A stretch of 64,000 nt of DNA from Callipepla californica brunnescens (lineage: Eukaryota; Chordata; Aves; Galliformes; Odontophoridae), in contig JALIRH010000026.1 in the NCBI GenBank assembly GCA_023055505.1, positions 8,013,591 through 8,077,590 on the forward strand, in the 5' to 3' direction. A program made the translations under genes and the position numbers. The notes under the pieces were generated by a model. That model was not told the origin of the DNA, made no database searches, and saw only the letters and a program-made list of their open reading frames with translations. Positions within the stretch are counted from its first letter, which is position 1, and every line of letters starts with the position of its first letter. Positions 11,434 to 24,909 of the stretch are shown here, piece by piece.

Positions 11434-12779
11434 TTTATTTGACTTGAGGTCTCGAGAAGGAACGCAGCATGCCTTCCGAACAACAACTTCCTTAGCAGGA
11501 AGCTTATCTTTTCTTCCTGCAAAAAGCAGAAGAAGGAGAAACTCATGAATGGCGCAGGGCCCTGGGGGAGGAAGCTCCTGTCGGAGCCGAAGGAAGTCAC
11601 CACCATTCCCCCAGGGTTGATGGATCCCAGAAGAGGACCCTGGGATTGCAGGAGCAACTGGATGCTGCCTGGGGGAACATCACTTCCCCCAGACCAAAGG
11701 TTTCCACCAAAGAAACTTACGTGCCAGCAATACGCTTCAGCAGTTTCTTTACCCAAGGGGCATCAGGGTTCACGCACACTTTTGCTGAGGATTTCAGTTT
11801 AATGCTGAAACACAAGGGATGATTATGAGCACCACGCTCCTCCCGGAGGCAGGAATTTGAACAGACAGAGCTGATGCGCAGGAACCGGCTTCCATTTACA
11901 GCACGGCAAGCAAGGAGCTGCAGAACTCTGCTTGGAGGAGAGGGGAGCCACAGGAGAGCTGGGAAAGGGGAAGGAGCAGGGAGGCAATGTGCTCCTGCAC
12001 TGGGCACAGACTGATGCCGTTCAAAGATGTTTTTTCCTGTAGGGTCACGCAAGAGCTGCTGAGATGGACAGCATTTTTGGAAAGCTTTAGCTTTTAGAAG
12101 GGAAGCTGAAAAGTGCAGTGGTTGCAGAAGAAAGCGTTCAAGTGCTGGCCCTGCTGCTGGAGAGATGAGCATCTCTGCCCCATAGCTACGGCCAAGCACT
12201 CACAGCACTTACATGATCTCTGTGCGCCTGCAGGTGCTTCCCACAGGCCTTAACTCAATGCTGTCATATCGCTTTGGACTGATGTAGTCTGAAGTTGTCT
12301 TTATGCACCTACAGCTCAAGTTTCCGTTTACTTCCAGGATGGCTGAGGAAGAGAGAAGGAGGCAACATACAGAGAGAAACAGCATTATTTAGAGATGCAG
12401 CAGCCCTAAAACTCAGCAAAAACAAGCAGCTGTCCCTTTCCATGCTTCCACTGACAGTGCTTTCAGGGCCAGTGTATGGAGTTCTCTGTGGCCCTACCCC
12501 TGCACCCTGCTCTCAACAGCTTAACCAGCTCCTAAAACAGGAGGAATGCAAAGCTCTGCTACAGGAGAAACCCAGTGTTAGGCAGTCAGGAAGGATCTCT
12601 GCCTCCTCCAGGCCAGCCTGATGCAAGCTGAAGGCTGAACACTCACCCCCCCACTGAGGGTATCTCTCTGAAGGCACCAGGAGCTCACCTGCTTGGGACA
12701 CTGACATCACCAGCAGAAGCAGCAGCAGCATCCATGGGAGCGCAGCGGCTCCTCTCCTGCCCCATGCCAGTGTTTGCAT
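11434..12779 (-). CDS. CXCL13-like chemokine, copy 3 (four exons)
   Basis: Secreted non-ELR CXC chemokine. Coding exons on the minus strand are 12779-12689, 12342-12213, 11804-11721 and 11516-11504 (TAA), 105 residues. The leader is longer than in the neighbours (MQTLAWGRRG..., then a poly-Leu core and MSVSQA); the internal Met before the Leu run is an alternative start. Cysteines are CRC, STCRRTEI and KVCVNPDAPW. Exons 2 and 3 (130 and 84 bases) have exactly the lengths seen in copy 2, which supports tandem duplication. As in copy 2, exon 3 ends at a GTAAGT donor that contains an in-frame TAA (11717-11719), and a small exon 4 adds TKKR. AATAAA at 11434-11439 lies only about 65 bases after the exon 4 stop, supporting that 3' end; it is included in the span. 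Confidence 0.85.
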
Positions 12780-12833
12780 CCTCACAGCAGCTGCAGCCCC
12801 AGGAACGATGTGGGGAGCCAGGGGAAGAAACAC

Positions 12834-12845
12834 CTCTATTTATTT
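12834..12845 (-). promoter_or_regulatory. TATA-like element of CXCL13-like copy 3
   Basis: The minus strand reads AAATAAATAG about 60 bases before the ATG at 12779, consistent with a 5'UTR of about 30 bases. The motif is degenerate, so this is a candidate only. Confidence 0.4.
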
Positions 12846-12849
12846 GGCA

Positions 12850-15180
12850 GTCATGCTCTGACACAAGCAGCGAGAGGCAGACTGCAGCAGTCACACACGA
12901 CAAATGGACCGTAAAGAGGTGACATCATTTCTCGGCCGCTCACCGCAGCCGGGTCCCAAGGCCAACATGCAGCACTACTGATAAAAGTCAGCTATCGGGA
13001 TGAAGGGGTGGATTTGAATTTCTCACATTACCTCCACTCCCACCCAACCCCTTCTCACTAGCTGGGTCTGCATGAATGTCATCGGCATTCATTCCCTTCA
13101 CTGTTTACACTTCAACCACAACGACAACCCGAAATACATCAGAACACAAGCCCCAAGCGAGGGGTTTTTTATTGTCACCAGATATTTACATATTTGGGGC
13201 TATAATTCCCCACACTATTTTTCGCTCTCTTACATCAGCAAAAAAGCACTGTACAGTGGAAAATAATAAAGATCTTTGCAATATGTTTCCACTCATAGCC
13301 TTCAAATCAAACGCTTCCCTGTGCTAACAAAAACACCCAGGAAATGCAAAGTTACTGGTACAGTAGTATCAGCAGAAGGGAAACTATCCCTATGTCTCTG
13401 CAGTGTGTGGCTAAATGCTCACGTGGGCCTCCAATGGCAGCTTGCTTCACATTGACAGACTGGGAGTGAAACACTGATGGATGTCTGACATTAGTGGACA
13501 GAACTCGGTAAAACTGCTTCCCTTGCAGACATACCCTGCACTTGATGTACACAGACATCCCTATGACACAAACATCAAATCCCCATTTGGATGAGGCAAG
13601 ACCCAGGGCTCCTCCTGTTTAGCCCCTTAGCAGCTCACAGCAGCATTTGGGCACCATAGGATCCCATAGCTCCTGCTCTAACACAGGATGGTCATTTTCA
13701 GCTGGTGCTGCAAAACTGTGCCCACAGCAGAGCCCCACACTCCCAGGTTATGGTGGGGCTGAGGCTGCTCTGAATGAGGCAAAGTCACCAGCTGGGGAAG
13801 AACAGGGGAAGGGAACATGAGGCCGTGAGCAAAGCGAGGAGGAAGGAAGAGGGCAGCAGAAGGACCAAGTGGTTGTGTGACAATGCTATAATTCAGAGCT
13901 TTCAAATCACATCTGTGTCTTATATCGTAATGCAACAGTAATCTAAAAAATAAGAATAAAAAAAATCTGAGTCTTCCACTCAAACCACAAACCCCTCTTC
14001 TTTCCCTTAGAGTCTTATTATTTTCTCAGATGCAAAAACCTTGTACAGACATTTTTCAAGACAACGGTGTCAAAAATGAGTGAATGAGAAGTGCAGACTG
14101 TGCAGAGTCCAAGAGAGCTGAGGGACGACTTCCATTTCTCTTCAGTGACTGAGAAGGAAAGCAGCACGCTGGCACTGAAGTTCCCTCTCAGATTCAACCC
14201 CTTGATTCATGTCCAAACACAGATATGCAAAGCAAAGCCCAGCTTTGGCTCAGTCTCCGCAGTGATGTGCTTGGGTTTTCCCCAGAATGCCAGGCAGTTG
14301 GGCAGATCTCTGCTGCATCACACCACAACACGTACATTTGCCTTCCAGGCCCTAAAGTTGTGAAAAGTTTCTACTTGGGTAGGAAAAGTGAAATAGATGT
14401 GGACGCATGCAGAAAGGAGAAGTTGACGGAGACGCTGCAATCCCAGGGGTTTTTAATTGCCTATATCTTCGTTGTGGTGGTTTTGATGTATGACTGATGA
14501 GTTCACTGACAAATGCTGCGGTGTTTCCTCAGGAAGGAAAGGCTTGCAGTCACTGCTGGGCACTAGTATCCATGCATGTCAAAGTGGTAATTCTAAGAAG
14601 GGAGAAGAAGAGTGAGGATCTAGCCTAGAGTTGCATATATATATATATACACACACGTAAAAGCTAACCACTTCTCAGATGCCAGTAATTCAGAAAAGTG
14701 GTCCCTGTATTTTGAACAAAGGACTTATCCATTTCATCATTGACGTGGTAAAAATATCCTAACAGCTTCTTCATTTTCTACAGCAGCTGTACCTTCGCAG
14801 GAGGAGCTTTAAGTTACTTCTGGTTGGTTTCCTCTCCCCCAGAACTTTTTTACCCACTGGATCCTTCAGAAAGCCTTCCTATGTTACTAGAACTGGAAGC
14901 CTATGCTGATGCAGTGCAAACATCTCCAGAGGAAATGAACACACCAGAGAAGAGACCTGTTGCTTTGCCGTGCTTCTGCAGCCACCAAACAGCTTCAAGT
15001 CGTGCAGTTAAGGGACATCAAGATGCAGAAGATCTCAGGCCTGTTCATGAAGGTCAAAGACTTCCTTGAAAACACTGAAAAACACACGATGTGAAAGAAG
15101 AGGGGACGCAGGTGAGGCATGTGTGGCAAGGAGAAGGAAGCTCACCTTTCTTGTCAGAAGGAGACACATTCAAGCCCTCT
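12850..15180. other. Non-coding interval upstream of the chemokine cluster
   Basis: No exon or known family was recognised. A minus-strand AATAAA around 13168 could end an unidentified transcript. A (TA)n(CA)n microsatellite lies at about 14635-14656. Confidence 0.45.
14635..14656 (+). repeat. (TA)n(CA)n microsatellite
   Basis: Alternating TA units run directly into CA units. Short and likely polymorphic. Confidence 0.8.
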
Positions 15181-15189
15181 CTAAAAATA

Positions 15190-16040
15190 AAAATAATCTT
15201 AGTGGCATTTGAGTTGCAAGGGACCCTTGAAAGTCATGTACTTCAACTCTCCTTCAATGATCAAAGACCTCTACAGCTAGATAAAGCCCTCTTAATCAGG
15301 GCTGTGCTCCACCCTTTCATTGTCCAGCTTGTACTGACAGTGGGAACTGTCATCAGCTGCAAGACCTTGCACTTGGCTTCATTGAACTTCAGAAGGTTCA
15401 CCCAGGACCGCTGCTGGAACATCTCCAGGTCTCCTTGGATGGCATCCCATCCTTCACCTGTGTCAGCCTCACCACACAACTTGTTATCATCTGCAAACTT
15501 GCTGGACAAGCACTTAATCCTGCTGCCAACGTCACCAATGACTGGTTAAAGAACATCAGCCCCAGTACCCTGAGGGGCACCACTTTGGGCTGTTCTCCAT
15601 TTGGACGTTGAACCATTAACCAGTGCTCTCTGCGTACAATCTTGCAACCAGGTCCTCATCCACTGAGCAGTCCATCTTTCAAATGGGTATCTTACTTGTT
15701 CAGAGAGAAGGATGTTATGGGGGAAGACTGTAACAAAGGCCTTACTAAAGTCCATATAGATGATACCAGTAACTCTTCCCTCATCCACTGGTGCAGTTAG
15801 GCCATCACAGAATGCCACTTGGTTGATCAAGCAGGACTTGCCCTTGATGAAGCCATGCTGGTTGTCTTGCACCACCTCCTTCTCCTTCCACATGCCCTAG
15901 CACAGCTTTGAAGAAGATCTGTTCCATGATTTTTCCCTAGCACAGATGCGAGGCTGACAAGTTGGTAGTTCCCTGAGTTGTCCTTTCTACCCTTTTTAAA
16001 AATGGGTGCAACAAATGAGAGATGAAAGCCTGTCACAGCA
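15190..16040 (-). mobile_element. CR1 non-LTR retrotransposon fragment with decayed reverse transcriptase
   Basis: On the minus strand the translation shows typical CR1 reverse-transcriptase blocks: APIFKKGRKDNSGNYQ near 16.0 kb, then [23 protein letters not shown] and a following GAPQGT. The blocks fall in different frames, separated by frameshifts and stops. The left end (15.2 kb) carries the 3'-terminal CR1 region in reverse orientation (GGGACC..., then CAACTC), without the terminal octamer repeats. It is a 5'-truncated, inactive copy of a lineage abundant in birds and reptiles. The right boundary is approximate. Confidence 0.85.
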
Positions 16041-16044
16041 CTTC

Positions 16045-18220
16045 CAAGTATGTAAACCAGGGACAGCAAATCCCGGCTGCACCGAAACCCGCATTTGTTT
16101 AGAATGAAAGTGACTTTCAGCACACTCCTATCTGCAATTAGCAAGCACTCTTCTCATGAGACATCAAAACTGTCGTAAAAAGGAAAAAAAGTACCTCCAA
16201 AGAGCCCAACTGCAGTGAACAGTCACTGCTGTGGTTTGTGGTACAGCTGCTTCAAAGATGGATACACAGATAGCTCCCACTGAAACCTGACAGCATCACA
16301 TGAACATCTGTTCCAGTACTACCCAGTTGAGCAACACATGAAAACCCCTTTGGATGCCACCAGGACCTAATCGCAGCTTTGATGTCTCAGTTTTCACACA
16401 AAAAGCACCCAACAATTTCCAGCAGTGTTCAACCTCCAGCCCAGGACTCCTCTGACCACGTCTTCCCATCCTGGCCAAATTGCATGTCTTCTGTCACCCT
16501 GTGCTTCTGGCAGCCCTAAAATGCTAGCCCTGTATTCATTTATCCACATGTGAAGTTATTTCTAGGTTGAGTCGCTCTGGCTTTCCTTACATCCCCTCCC
16601 CTCATCACGTTTTATTGAAATAATTCACATATACCAATAACTTACTTTCTAATGACTTTCTTACTTCCAAGCCTGTTTTGTCTTCAGCTTTTACAAATTA
16701 CACCACAAACCATCACTCTGTTCAATTCCCATTTTTCATGATTAGAAAAAAACTGCTGGACATTGCACAGGACATATTACTCTCATCAATTGGTTTTCAC
16801 ATCACTTCCACCCTGTAGCCCAAAGGCATCCAGCTGTCACACCATAAGCTACAGACCAAGGAAGGTGCTCCAAAGGAGCAACAGAATTATCTTCTTCCAA
16901 AATTTCTGAAGAGATAGAGTCAGCTTCACATAATTAAATAATTAATCTCACAAAGGAAAGCAAACTAAAGGTCACCACCCACCCTACTGGGAGCAACTGT
17001 ACACCTTGCCCTTCCTAAATACACTTTCTTCAGCTTGTGCATATTGCAGCTTAAAATCCATTTTCAATCTAATGGCAATCAGAGCCTAAGATAGGAAAAT
17101 CATGAGCTCAAACCCAAAACAACAAGGCCACAATGGTGCAGTCCAGGAGAAAGGAGCAATCCATCCCATCTGAAGCTCTTGACTGGTTCCATCTGACCCT
17201 AAAGCCCTACCTCACTCGCATGAAAAACAAGAAACAACACACAAGCGAAAAAAGTACTTAAAAAGTAAAGGGATTAAGTATATGCTCTGCTTGAGGACCA
17301 AAGAAAAGGAGCACAGACAGGTAAGAGAGAGGTTTAAAAGAGAATGTTTAAGGAGGAAACAAGAACTAAAGCTCAACTAAGAAGCAAGGTGAGAGAAAGT
17401 GGGGAGAACCTTAAGCAATCAGAACATCTGGGTGCAGACAAATGCCGTGACCTGCCTTCCCACAATTTCTCCTTCATAATCAGAGTTGTGAAGTCCCAGT
17501 TGTCAAGAGAATTGGCTGTGGCACTGGCATTAGTGGCCCCTCAGTTGTAGGAATATCAGTGCCTCAGCCAGCTCTCTCAACAAGTAGGGCCTCACTACTC
17601 TGATTGTAGGACCTGCGAAGCAGAGACCATGCTTTTGGGTACTTTTTGCTGAAGGGAAAGCACAGAGTTCTTTCTGTAGGACATCAGAGCATGACACCCA
17701 GCCTGACGCCAGGGCAGTCTCTGGGACTACCCATCCACCCTACGGATGCAAATAGCACCAAGCGTGGGAGAAAATCCCCCCAGACTGATGCTAGTTCACA
17801 CTTGTTGTTAGAAAAGGATGCTGGAGGAAAACCCAGCACCCCTACACTTCAGAAACAATTCAGAAGAGAGCTCCTGCTGCTGATGTGAGTTAACCCAAAA
17901 TTCATCTTGTGTTAAGCAGAGAAGCAGTCCCGTACCTCCAAGGGAACCTGAAAAAACATAGCATAGCACAAAATGGGTGTGGCAGGAATTAAGTCATGAA
18001 GCCCAAGCTGAAGGCTTGGTGCTTACTCCTTGCACATTTGCATGCAGAGGAACCAGGCCAGACGTGGCAGGTGCTGCAGCAAAGCGTTGGCAATTTGCAT
18101 GGGAGGCTCATATAACAGAGATGGTCTGGCCCACACTGTTTACCCTGGAATAAAAGGCAGCTGCTGCAACACCAGTGAGGATGCTCACACTGGTTGTACC
18201 ATAAAAGCTAAAACCAGAGT
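16045..18220. other. Non-coding interval between two CR1 fragments
   Basis: No recognisable gene, RNA or repeat was seen. Short open frames up to about 80 codons have no supporting features. Confidence 0.45.
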
Positions 18221-18229
18221 GGCAAAACA

Positions 18230-18412
18230 CAGCAGGACAAGAGCAAGAAGAGTCAAGTGCTGGAATGGGCTGCCCAGGGAGGGGTTGGAGTCACTGTCCC
18301 TGAAGGGCTTCAGGAAACATGCAGATGTGGCACCAAGGACTGTGGTTTAGTAGGCAGTACTGGTGGTAGGTGGATCATTGGACTAGATGATCGTAAAGGT
18401 CTTTTTCGCACG
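18230..18412 (+). mobile_element. CR1 3'-end fragment
   Basis: Contains the characteristic CR1 tail: GGAATGGGCTGCCCAGGGAG, then GATGTGGCAC and GTAGGTGGATCATTGGACTA followed by GATGATCGTAAAGGTCTTTTT. It is truncated at both ends and lacks the final ATTCTATG repeats. Orientation is opposite to the 15.2-16.0 kb copy. Confidence 0.85.
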
Positions 18413-21400
18413 TAGCTGAACACAGCTTTGCCCCATTTTCCCCACTCAGGTTATTTAACAAGTAGCATTAAGAGCATCTCAAGAATAGCAGCACCACTTA
18501 CCAGCCCAATGGAGACTTCCTCAACCACAACAAGAACTCTCCCCGGTGCCCAATAGCACATCACCATTGCACATTTCCAAGAATGACTAATTTCACTGCA
18601 AATGTCATCTTTTTCCAGACTATCTGGAACTGATTGCCACAGCACGGCTGACATCTGTCTCTGCTGTTTTCTGCCTGTACAAAGCAGTATTTACCAACCT
18701 CGCACTTGCAGGAGCCTGACATTTGCAGCCCAGCTGAGCAACGTTACATTTCTGCCCTTGAGTTCACAGAGCACACGGAGCAACTGTTCTCTAGCAGTGT
18801 GAACAAGTGCAGATGGTAAGGAGGGGAAATCCACATCTTCACTGAGAAGGAACCACTCCTATGCTTCACAAATGCCTTTTGGGGAGCTGAGCAGCACCCC
18901 CACCTCAGGAAATCCCCTTTCCACACTAGCACTGCCATAGGGTTCAGCATTCCTGGATCAGTGCTTCGGGCACCAGGAAACAGCACAGCCACCTATAGCT
19001 GCCCTCAGCAGAGAGGGAGAAACTTGAGTCCAACTTCTGCTTGGGAACTGCATCTCACCAGCTAAAGGAAACGAAACTGCAAGGGTTATCTTGCAGCGAA
19101 AATAAACCAGTGTTGCTCCAGTTTCAGGGGAGTGGGCTGGTGGAACCCACAGGCCTGAGGCTGGAAGGATGGCACATCCTCACCCGTAGCCTGGCCACAA
19201 GCAGGGCAGAGGTGGGATGCAGAGGAGAGAAAAGCACTCATGCAGAGGGAGACGCTGAAAAGTGAAAAATGAGAAGCAAAAACCTACTGAAACCATGAAA
19301 CGTGCTTCAATCGTGCCTCAGTTTTTATCTCAGTTGTTGCTTACAGAACATGCCCTGAGAACTGGTAAGACCTAAATGATCTTGCTTGTCAAAGGAAAAA
19401 GTCTTAAGCTGGATCCAGAAAGTCCCCAAAGCAGTTTGTGTGCATCTTCCTCCTCTCATAGCCCACTTTTTTGGGCCTGCCTCTCACAAACACAAAAGAA
19501 AACATCTTCTGACTGGAAGCACTGTTGCACAAGAAAGGATGTCCATGCCGAGCCTAAAGCCTTCTGCCCCTGCTAGCTAAGCACAGGCAGAAAACAAACA
19601 AAAATCATTTTTTAACCAACCAGATTGATTTTTCATGCGTATGCACCAAGGAGGCTGACCTAAGGAGGAAAACTCCCTGCTGGATTTCAGCCTCCAGAGG
19701 TCTTCCTGCCAACTTGGGCTGGTTTTGGACACACAGACTGAAAGCACAGCCACAAGTGATTTTCCTACTGGGTCTCCAACATCAGCCTATAAGCCCCACC
19801 CTGACAGGGGCTTAATGCTGTCAGATAATTGTTCCTAGCCCAGCCTAGCCTGGTCCCACACGGTGAACACCCAGAACAGGCTGGCTCATACTCAGCACGC
19901 TTCTTTGCCTGGTTTACTTTCTATGGAAGGGAACAGAGTTCACACTCCCTATGACATAAATTCCACCTGCGTGTACAAACTTATTTTTAGACCAGGAAAG
20001 AACCTTAGAGGCTACTCACAGAGGAGCAATATTTAAGGACCTTCTGGGCTTTTTTCAGGATCATTCCCACCTTAGAAACATTCACAAAAAAGAATCCAAT
20101 ATCTCACTATGCGGATTTGCCTTAAACTTCTGCGAGACATAGCCCACAGGACATAGAAACGTTTACTTAGGGTCAGTACAGATGTGCACATGAACACACA
20201 CGGTACTGCAAAACAAAGGTGCCAAAAGAGTCAGTACAAAGTTTTAAGTTTATTCAGAGGCAGTGATAGAAAGGAGAAAGGACTGGAGATGAGACCCTTG
20301 GCTTTCCCTACATCTTTTACAGCACTATAGACCTGCTGCCTGATCGAAGATCTAAGATCTACGATTATTTGCTGTCCAAATATGAAATTAAATCGAATGC
20401 TTCAGAAGCTATGCTGGATGCAGAGCGGGAACAGCAGGGTCAGGGGAAGTGAGATGCAGACAGAGAGTGCACACCCTGACACCTCTTGGTGCCTTTGGGC
20501 ATAACCAGGTATGCTCTCTGTGAGCTGCCAGATGGGAAACACCCCTTCTGGAAGCAGAAATATTAAATAACTATTGTTACCATGTCGAATTAACAGTAGT
20601 AATAAATTTTACCAGGTTTCTGGGTGATTTTTCTTAAAATGCCACACAATTGAGAGACCCCAAGGAAATGTAAACCATTTCATTAAGTGTATTACATCAT
20701 TCTGCTGCTAAACATGCTACAGATTATACACGAGAAATTCCCAACCTTGCCTGCACCTGGTTTTGTCTGAAAACGGCCTCTTCCTTTCCTTTGTGTGCTA
20801 AGGAAGGATGGAGATGAACAGACAGCCTAGAAGAAAAATAGAAACAATGCCCTATAGAAAACCCAGATTCTTTGGCACGTGAACTATTTTAACACTCCAT
20901 TCTTTTTGGGATTGGCTTTTCCTGTGCAAACAACAACATAAAAAGCAAAAACTGGCCAAGGACTACGGTAATTTGAAGCACAACTGTTCAGGTTTCACAG
21001 GTGAGAAGTACAGTAACATGGTCCAAGCTGAACCTCCCCAGACTGCAGTCTGACTACAGTCCTGTACTCAAGTACCATTTCCAATGAAATGAATCACTCA
21101 TTACATGCAGTTCTGACTTAAGACAACTGGAATTAGTGCTCAAGTTTGGAGTTATATTTTGGATTTTTATTTCAGGTTTGTGTTTGTGAGAGGATTACTG
21201 TTCACTAAAAGATTGCTTTGAATCAAAACGTTAACTCCTTCCTCTACAAGATTCTGTAGATATCTTTACAGACATCTCCAGTGAGCTGCAGGTCACGTTC
21301 CATTTTTACCACTTAAGTTATGACTTCTTTTCTACATGACCAAACAGAACAGGCTGCTAAATACTGCAATCCCTTCCTGTGCTCACCCAAAGCAAGCAGC

Positions 21401-24400
21401 CTTCCTTTCTCACAGCACAACACAGCTACATCCATGCTGCAGAAACTAGAAGTAGAGAGCCAAGACAGTAGGACGTTGAGGACAGAAAGTAATTTTCCTT
21501 TTCTAGACAGGAGACTTGCTTTCCACTGTCTTTGCTGAAGACATTTGACCAGATACTTATAGCACAGGAAGCATTTGTCACAGCAGTTCTGGCTGTGTTG
21601 AGAGGTGGAAGTGATGTTTGCAGGAGGTGCTTAGAAAGACATTTCTCCCACATAAAAAAAAAATGTCCACACAACAAATTCACATAACGGAACAAGGGAC
21701 TTTCCTTTGATCGTGAGACAGAGGAAGACATGCAGCTTTACCACTCACATCACGTAGACACAGGATTCGCAAGGGCAGAAGTAAGCTCTATAAAACAAGG
21801 CACCACCAGAGTTCTCACTTACCAGCGACACCACTGCATTAATGAGCAGATCAGTGTACACTTTCAAAATCACAGTTAGTGGTTTATTCCATCACACCAA
21901 TACTGAGCAGGAATGTAAAGGCAGCACACACATTGACGCTTCTACTTCACTCGTTTCAATGATGTGTCCAAATTCAGCAGCTTTAGGAAGAGCTGCAGGC
22001 AAGCAGGGCTCCCCGCAAGCCTCAGCACCACTAGAGAGCGGCAGGCACTCGTGCTGCAGGTGCAACAACATAACAGCAGAGTTGCAAAAAGAAAACGAAG
22101 TGCAAAGCGCGATTTGCTACAGCCTAGGACAGACAAAGAAGACCAGATCAGAGGCAGAAGGTCACAGACACAGCAGATGGACTGCACGGGTGACATTTTA
22201 TTATCATCTTAAGTGCTATGTAAAGGGAAAAAGACAAAAAGAAAGGAAGGAGGGCAAGTAAGGGGAAGAAGAAGCCCTTGTTTTACTTTTTACACTCAGT
22301 TCAGAGCTCTTTGCTCAAGTCCCAGGCAGGAGCAGGGGCAACCTGTGTAACTGGCTTGTCTTGATGTTGCGCTGCGAAGCAAGGTTTAGGGAAGGTTTTT
22401 GGGTGGGGAGAGGCACTGAGGCACGCTGGTAATCTAGAAATGCCTGTCAGACCCCCACAGCACCTGCAGCAACATAAAGGGAGCTTCCTCACAGGGAAGG
22501 TTAAAGCAGACAGCTGCAATCGCCCTGACAGATGAAAAGGATACGTAGGCAGAAAAATCCTCTCTCCCCTGCACTGCTGTGGGGCTGGCTGAAGGTTACA
22601 GGGTAATAAAACAGACAAGGAAGAACAGCCAGCTGCCAACACATAGCCCTAGTGACAGACACAGATTGCTGCAGGCAGAACTGTTTTGAGCTCTGATATC
22701 CAGTTTCCCTTCAAAGCACCCCGCTTTGCAGGTATACCTGGAAACCTTTGCACATGTGACTGCGGCAGCACACGTGAATTTGCCCACAGCCTAAAACACC
22801 AGCATTGTTTGAGTTCACCAGAACAAACGCATTCATTGTATTTGTGGCCTGAAACAACATATATCTAGTTGCATGTCCTAACTGCAATCAGCAAGGTGAA
22901 GCAGTGTAGACTGTAAGGACTGCTGCTGCTGACCCGTGCTGTAATACAGAACATACAGGCTATATTTCTAGCTGGAAAGTCCATTCCTTAAACAGTCGTT
23001 AAGATGAGTTGTGTTACTGTTCAGCTGCACACCTGGAAACCACCAGAACCCGTTAATGCCATTGGCAGGCAGTGTGTTGGACTACAGTGTCTGAGGCTTC
23101 CCACTGGGAACAGCTGGGGAGCCAGAGCAGAGCTTTCAATGCATTTGTGTTTAAATGCCAAGAGAGCAGACATTTACTATCTCCAGCAGACACACCTCCC
23201 CCAGTGCTTTGTTAGATGCAGATCTACTAAAGAGTGCCACAGGCATAAGCCCGCAGCACAAGACTTCCAGAGATGAAAGACAAAGGAGGCAGAGGCACAG
23301 TACCATTACCCTAATGGCTATGTCTGTGAGCCTCATAAGAAACTTCTACATTACTCCAAAGTTCTCAATTCCTGGATGGTTAACAAGATTTGTCCCTGCA
23401 GGCAGCAAGGGTGGATAAAATGTGTTTTCATCCAGAAATGCATTTCAAAAGCCAGTATTTTTTGCACCTTGGTAAACAAAAAAAACAACGAAAACAAGCT
23501 AATAGTTGAGCAACATTTCAGTCTACTGCACCAAAAGCCTTATCTGCCTCAATACCTGTCAAGCATTTGTACACAACTGAAACACTCACCCAGCTGTTTT
23601 GCCTCGTCATTCGAAGGCAAACAAAGTTCATCTGCCCCAAACTCAGCATATGGGACAGGAAGATCACGCCATGCAGTAGGCAACATCACAACAGCATGAT
23701 TCATAGCAGATCTATGCTGAGCCTTGCCTCACCCCAGGTGTTTTCTGTACCTGACTCGAATGAGCCTGGGGAAGAGTGTAAAGGTCATAGCTCTTAATGC
23801 CATTTATTAGATTCCTTCCTGTATCAGCCCCTGGAGTGCATTCAAGTGCACACACGCAACTAAAGGCCAGAATTAAACAAGTGGCTCACTATTTGCTCCT
23901 TCCCCTGGTGTGAGATAAGCACAAACCATCATCATAAACCACATCACCAACACTGCAGAATGCAAGTACTGTATGCTGTGGAAAAAATCCACCCCTGTAT
24001 GTATCTGCACCCTAGAAAATATGTGCAGGAACAAACTGAGGCAAAGGCCGAGTCTGGTCACACCCCGTGCCACACTCCTGAGCTCTCAGACAGACAGAAA
24101 CTGAGGCAGTAACCACTCACACCTTGTCACAGATGAGGCCACAGCTATCTGTCCTACTCATCTGAGATTTCCTTGTTTATTTCCACACTTTCTGAGGTGT
24201 GGGGTATTTCCTGATTTGCTTGAGCTGGAAAGGTACTCACAGAAACAGCAGCACACTCACGACTTCCTGCCCACCCTCTCCTGGGTTAGTCACCAACCCA
24301 CCTCACCTCAGCCTAACCTGCGAGCAGCAGCTGGCTTTCCTACCACACCTATGGAAAAACCCCTCTCTGGAGTTGTAGCTTAACTCCCCAAGGCAGCAAC

Positions 24401-24853
24401 ACAATCATGAAGATCTACACAGTAATTGGTCTCCAGCTAGTGCCAGTTTAAAAAAAGGCAGCTGTGTGCTAGCTCATACCCCCCCCACCTGTCACTATGG
24501 TGTCAAAAGCCTCTTCTCCACCTCGCATGTTTGTGAAGCTACTTTAAGTTACAGCTAGTTAACAAGAGGTAAAAACATGCATCATCCTCACCCAGAACAT
24601 CCACTCCACATATATAACCTTCATCAAGACAGACAGATTCAAAGACACCAGCAAATGCTTCATACGGGAAAAGCAGGAATCTGGAGCAAGAATATCAGAA
24701 CATGGATTTTGAAAATACATAACTTCTTTCCTCTTCCAGAGCCAAAACACCCTGGCTAGCCAACCCCCCTAAGCCAGAAAACCCCATCCAGGGCAGTAAG
24801 CCTTGTTCTTTTTTCTGCCTTCTGCTCTGTTTAAATAGTTGCAGCCCTCTGAA

Positions 24854-24909
24854 GGTACCATTGAGAGCCCTTCCCATGCCTGGTACCATTGAGAGCCCTT
24901 CCCATGCCT
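24854..24909 (+). repeat. Perfect 28-bp tandem duplication
   Basis: Two identical, directly adjacent 28-base copies, 24854-24881 and 24882-24909, each beginning GGTACCATTGAGAG and ending CCCATGCCT. The perfect identity suggests a recent event, or collapse and expansion in assembly. Confidence 0.95.

Noticed and set aside
15261..15893. Apparent minus-strand genes of 82-115 codons
   Set aside because: They are pieces of one decayed CR1 reverse transcriptase in shifting frames, not host genes.
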